DNA of 30,151 nucleotides from Ichthyophthirius multifiliis (taxonomy: Eukaryota; Ciliophora; Oligohymenophorea; Hymenostomatida). The stretch covers positions 1 through 30,151 of the forward strand of contig NW_004086011.1 in the NCBI RefSeq assembly GCF_000220395.1. The letters are read 5' to 3'. The stretch's first letter is position 1. Each line of letters starts with the position of its first letter. A model generated the notes under the pieces. The model saw only the letters and a program-made list of their open reading frames with translations, was not told the DNA's origin and searched no databases. The position numbers and the translations under genes are program-made. Below are positions 25,981 to 30,151 of the stretch, in pieces.

Positions 25981-28900
25981 ATGTCAAAGGTAGAAACTAT
26001 ATTATTTATATTTTAATTTTTTTTCTTATAGATTTAAATTTGTTTGTTTATTCTTATTGTATTTATATAGCTACGTTAGGCTTAAAACAAAGTAATTTTT
26101 TTATAAAATACAATTAAATTAAAATAAACATAATTTTTAAGAAAAACTATCAAAATTTTATAAATTAATAAATTTAAATAAAATATATCTTCATTAATAA
26201 TATTTTTTATAAAAAAATAGTGCGTTTATTATTTTTTATAAAATATTTTTGATTTATATTATAAGGTATAAAAGCTCTTATTTTAAAACTGTAAAAAATT
26301 TTTAACAAAAATAAATAAAAAAGGAGGTAAACATATTTAATTATTAATTTTTAAATTTCTATTTTATTTTAGTGTGTAATTCAAAAATGATTTTTTTTAT
26401 TTTAGTATTTATTATAAATAATTTAATTTTCTATACAAAAAGCAAGTAAAAATATTATTTTTTAATAAATTATTAATATAAATTAATTTGATAGTACGTA
26501 AACAAAAAATTTGAATTTTTTTTTTTAAAAAAAAAAAATCAATAATTAGAGCGTAAATAAAATATATATATAAAATATATTATTTTTTAATAAAATTCAA
26601 GGATGTAATAAATTATTTAAATTTAAATTTATAAGATAAAAAGATTGTAAAAATATATAATAAAAAAATGCAATTTATTATAAAAATAGTGCGTAGATAA
26701 ATATAAGCTTCAATAAAAATAATATTTTTTTTTATAGATAGTATAATTATAATATAATTAATATTTAGTATTAAATTATATATATTGAAAAATAGTATGT
26801 AAATAAAAAATATTATTATTAAATATACAAATTAATATAAAATAATAGTGTGTAAAATTAGTATTATAAACAAAAAATTATCATTTTTCTGAATAGGTAA
26901 AAAAATGATAAAATTTTAATAAATTTTAAACAGAGAGTATTTAAAATTAATAAATAAATGAATTAATTAAACAAAATTAAAATATAGATTAAAAATGTAA
27001 AAAAAATATTATTTAAATTAATTATTTAATTAAAATAAAAAGTGCGTATTAAAATAAAATAAATCGATTAAAAAATAAAAAAATCAAATAAAAAATAGGC
27101 AGTTATATAATTATAATAATAATATATAAAAAATAAAATTTTCTTAAAATTAAGCAAGTATTTAAATATAAATAATTTTTTATTTTAAAAATAAAATTAT
27201 TTATTTTAAATTAGTCAGTAATATTAATAATTAAGATTTTAGATTAAATTTATAATTTATATATTAAATATAGGGCGTTATAATAAATATTATTATTATT
27301 ATTTTAAATTTATTAAATATAGTAAGTAATATTGATAAAATATCATATTTTGTTTAAATTTATCGTATTTTTATTATAAAATAGCCTGTAATATATAAAT
27401 AAAAGCATTTTAGTTTAAATTATTATTTTTTATTTAAAATAGAATGTTATATTAAATAAAAAAGAATATTGTGATATGTTTATATTATTATATAAATAAT
27501 AGGCTGTAATATTTGAATAATATGATTTTTAGTTAAATCTTATAAATATTTTAATTAAAAATAGTTTGTAATATTAAAATAATATATGTTTTAGATAAAT
27601 TTTATAAATATTTTATTAAAAATAGAATGTAATATTAAAATATATATAATTTTTTAATAAAATATATTTATTTTTAATTTATAAAAAGATAGTAATATTA
27701 AAAGAAAACTCCTTTTTAATATATAATAGTCAGTAATATTATTTAAAATAGTATTTTTGGTTTAATTTAATAAACTTTCAATAAAAAATAGGTTGTAAAT
27801 ATTAATTAAATAGCATTTAAATTAAATTATAAATTTAATTCTTTTAAAATAGCCAGTAATATGGCAATATGAACCAAAACATATGTTTAATTTTTTTATT
27901 AAAAATAGTATGTAATATTAAATAAATATAAATTTTAATTTAAATATATAAACTTTTAATAAAAATAAAAGGGGGTAAAAATAAATGAAATATCATTTTT
28001 AGTTTAAATTCATAAATATTAAATAAAAATAGAATGTAATATTAAATAAAATATCTTTTATATTTTAACTTTTTTTAATATTTTTAATATAAACAGTATG
28101 TAATATTAAATAATATAGAATAAAAGTTTAAATTAATTAACTAATTTTTTGTTTAAAATAGTAGGTTATTCAAAATTAAATAGCATTTCTAAATTTATGA
28201 AATTTTTAAAAATAGATTGTAATTTTATATAAAATAAAAATCTTAGCTTATATTTATCATTTTTATGTATACAATAGACTGTTAATACTATACAAAATAT
28301 AAATTAAAATTTATCTCTTTTTTATTAAAAATAGTTTGTAAAATATAAAATATTAAAAATGTTTAAATATATTATTTTTTTATTTAATATAGGTATATTA
28401 AATAAAATTTCATTTTTAGTTAAAATCTCTAATTGTTTAAATAAAAAATAGAAAGTATTAATAGAAATATAGCATTTTTAGTTTAAATTTTTTAATTTAT
28501 AATAGACAGTAAATAATTTTAAATAACATTTGTTTCTATTTATTATTAAAAAATAGCTATATAATTTAAATTTATCAATTTTTTTATTAAAAAATAGACA
28601 GTATTATTAAATAAAATAACATTTTTAATTCAATAAATATCAACTACTTTTTAAAAAAAATAGAAGGTAATTGCTAAAATTAATTATCCTTAAATATAAT
28701 AGAATGCAATATTTTAAAAAAATATAATTTATACTAATTTTTTTTTTTAAATAAAAATAGAAAGTAATGTATCTAAAAAAAAATTGCACTTAATTTTAAA
28801 ATAAAAATAGATAGTAATATTAAATAAAATAACTTTATAGTTCAAATTTATCATTATTATATTGGAATTAGATTGTAATAAATTAAATAACATATAATTT

Positions 28901-30151
28901 TAGTTTAAATTTAATTACTTTTATTAAAGACAGTAATATATTAAATTGATTCTAATTCTTAATAAAAAAAGTTTGTAATATTAGTTAAAATAGCATTTAT
29001 ATTTAAATTTCTATAATTTATATTAATAAATAGAATGTAATATAAAAACAAAATAACATTTTTAGTTTAAAATTATTAATCTTTTTAATTATAAATAGGA
29101 AGTAATAAATAATAGAAATAATTAATATCATTTATTTATAATTTTTAATAAAATTAGAATGTAATATTTTATAAGATTTAAATTTAGATTAAAAATTATC
29201 AATTTTATGAAAAATAGATAGTATTATTAAATAAATTATAATATATTTTTTTTTAAAAAAAAACTATTTATATTTATTTTTAAAACAAGTGTGTAAATAT
29301 ACTCCAATCTAAATTATCATTATTTTTTCTTTTTAGACAGTAAAAATATAAAATTATAAAATTTATTTATTGTATTAATAGATAAAAGGTTACATGAAAT
29401 TCTTAAATTATTATTTTCATATTTAAGATAAATAATTTTATTTATAAAAAGTAATTTACTTTTTATAATTAAATTATTTTAATTATAGGATGTTATGTAT
29501 AAATAAAATAATTCGAATATTTTATTAAACAAATTTTTATAAAAAATTGTTTTTATTTTCGATAGTTTTTTTAAAATTTGACATATATAATCTTAATTTT
29601 AATTAGGATGTAAAATTTTAATTTATCAAATATTTAATTAATTATTCTTTAATTTTTAGCACTTAGTAATATTTGTTGATTATATAATTAAAAGTTTTAT
29701 ATTTATAGAAAGTATTTTAATGATTTTCTTATAATAATACTAATTTCTAATAGATAGTAATATTTCATTTTAACTATATTGTTTTTTATTAATTTAATAG
29801 TGCGTAATTTTATACTATTTCTAACTTATGCAATTTCACTTTTATTTAGGATGTAAGAATTATTTAATTTATTTAATATAATTTTAATTTAGTAAGTAAC
29901 TATTAAAATCTTTATTTCTTATAAATTGATAAAAAATATTAAGTGCGTATGATATCATAATTTATCTGTATTAGCTTTTTAAAAATAAAATAAAATTAGA
30001 CTGTAAAATTATTTGGAAATTAATTTATTATTTTCACATATATTAATTTTTTATTTAAAATAAATAAATTATTTATAATATAAATAAATATATAAAATTT
30101 TTTAAATTTAGCATCAGTAATAGATAATAATATTTTTAATTTAAAATTTTT
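25981..30151 (+). CDS. Micro-exon gene 2 (5' part): secreted or surface protein with single-codon exons
   Basis: ATG 25981 opens MSK, then a 42 nt intron (25990-26031, in-frame whether removed or not), then IQICLFILIVFIQLRQAQNK to 26091: a typical signal peptide. A donor at 26092 follows. Then come 66 tiny exons flanked by AG and GT; 61 are one codon: Cys 26221, 26373, 26690, 26849, 27043, 29290, 29801, 29944; Asp 26602, 29489, 29607, 29850; Glu 26324, 29099; Lys 28452, 28664, 28761, 29709; Asn 27443, 27626, 28033, 28703, 29034, 29158; Ile 26644, 26738, 27689, 28216, 28811, 28872, 29218, 29754; Tyr 26495, 26796, 27909, 28097; Phe 27565, 28335, 28972; Thr 28278, 28506, 28598, 28930, 29337, 30000; Ser 26550, 27215, 27730; Gln 26443, 27155, 27323, 28162, 29893; Pro 27385, 27853; Ala 27099, 27503; Gly 27274, 27972; Val 27792; Arg 26934. 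Longer ones: 26988-26996, 29382-29388 with 29428-29450, 29660-29665, 30112-30116. A Cys-bearing ectodomain is inferred. Confidence 0.76.
27380..29240 (+). repeat. Degenerate tandem array of about 55 nt intron-exon units
   Basis: Within micro-exon gene 2, successive introns here resemble one another: GTAATATTAAATAAAATA, then GCATTTTTAGTTTAAATTT, then a variable A/T stretch and ATTAAAAATAG. The unit recurs about 34 times. The triplet between TAG and GTAA differs from unit to unit while both flanks are kept. This suggests growth by tandem duplication of an intron plus its one-codon exon, followed by change in the codon. Introns outside this stretch (26100-27300 and 29240-30151) share only the splice-site pattern. 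Confidence 0.7.

Noticed and set aside
27380-29240. Simple non-coding satellite
   Set aside because: A repeat alone does not explain why the G/C-rich variable bases fall only in the triplet between acceptor and donor, or why the same splice pattern continues outside the repetitive part.
26092-30151. CRISPR-like array of spaced short motifs
   Set aside because: The constant part is only AG...GTA, the units are nearly pure A/T, spacing varies from 37 to 61 nt, and the DNA is clearly eukaryotic.
26092-30151. Array of germline internal eliminated sequences rather than introns
   Set aside because: The removed segments would start with GT and end with AG every time, as spliceosomal introns do. 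No pointer repeats or TA-only boundaries explain this better. It is kept as an alternative only if transcripts fail to show splicing.

Overview
The window looks like ciliate DNA, most likely from an oligohymenophorean of the Tetrahymena/Ichthyophthirius type. It is extremely A+T rich. All confident genes read through TAA and TAG as glutamine and end only at TGA, and they carry short GT..AG introns of about 35-60 nt. The genus is an inference; the genetic code is seen directly.

Layout. The window opens inside a + strand gene (before 1 to about 2543) whose exons are mostly ONE CODON long. An A+T desert follows. Next come two minus-strand genes: a macrodomain protein with an MGCC N-terminus (4628-5332) and a glyoxalase II-like protein whose metal-binding residues are all replaced (5604-6600). 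After another desert lies a long + strand, Gln/Asn-rich protein with CTFxP motifs (8495-11866, four exons). A doubtful coding patch sits at 12541-13340. Then come a ten-exon CAMK-like protein kinase (14698-17114, +), a coiled-coil protein (17336-19276, +), an AGC-type kinase (19565-20826, -), a small unknown gene (21394-22017, +) and a membrane protein with about seven hydrophobic segments (22052-23254, -). A 2.7 kb desert leads to a second micro-exon gene (25981 to beyond the right end, +). It starts with a clear signal peptide and continues as at least 66 tiny exons.

The main discovery is the pair of micro-exon genes. On the + strand the pattern AG-NNN-GT(A/T) recurs every 45-60 nt over about 2.3 kb and about 3.9 kb. 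Read as spliceosomal introns, it leaves exons of 3 nt (32 in the left gene, 61 in the right gene), with some of 6, 9, 12 or 18 nt. Almost all introns are phase 0. The joined codons contain no TGA and read as cysteine-containing protein. The right gene starts with an ATG and a hydrophobic leader. The triplets are about 26-28% G+C by hand count, inside introns that are nearly pure A+T. Part of the right array consists of similar intron units of about 55 nt in which only the triplet varies strongly. Some junctions are AG|GT with no exon at all, one donor is GC, and one pair of neighbouring exons (7 + 23 nt) restores frame. I know of no description of a gene made mainly of single-codon exons, but I could not search for one.

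The other genes are ordinary ciliate genes. The two adjacent minus-strand enzyme-like proteins both lack key catalytic residues. No tRNA, rRNA, CRISPR array or recognisable transposon, virus-like or LTR element was seen.
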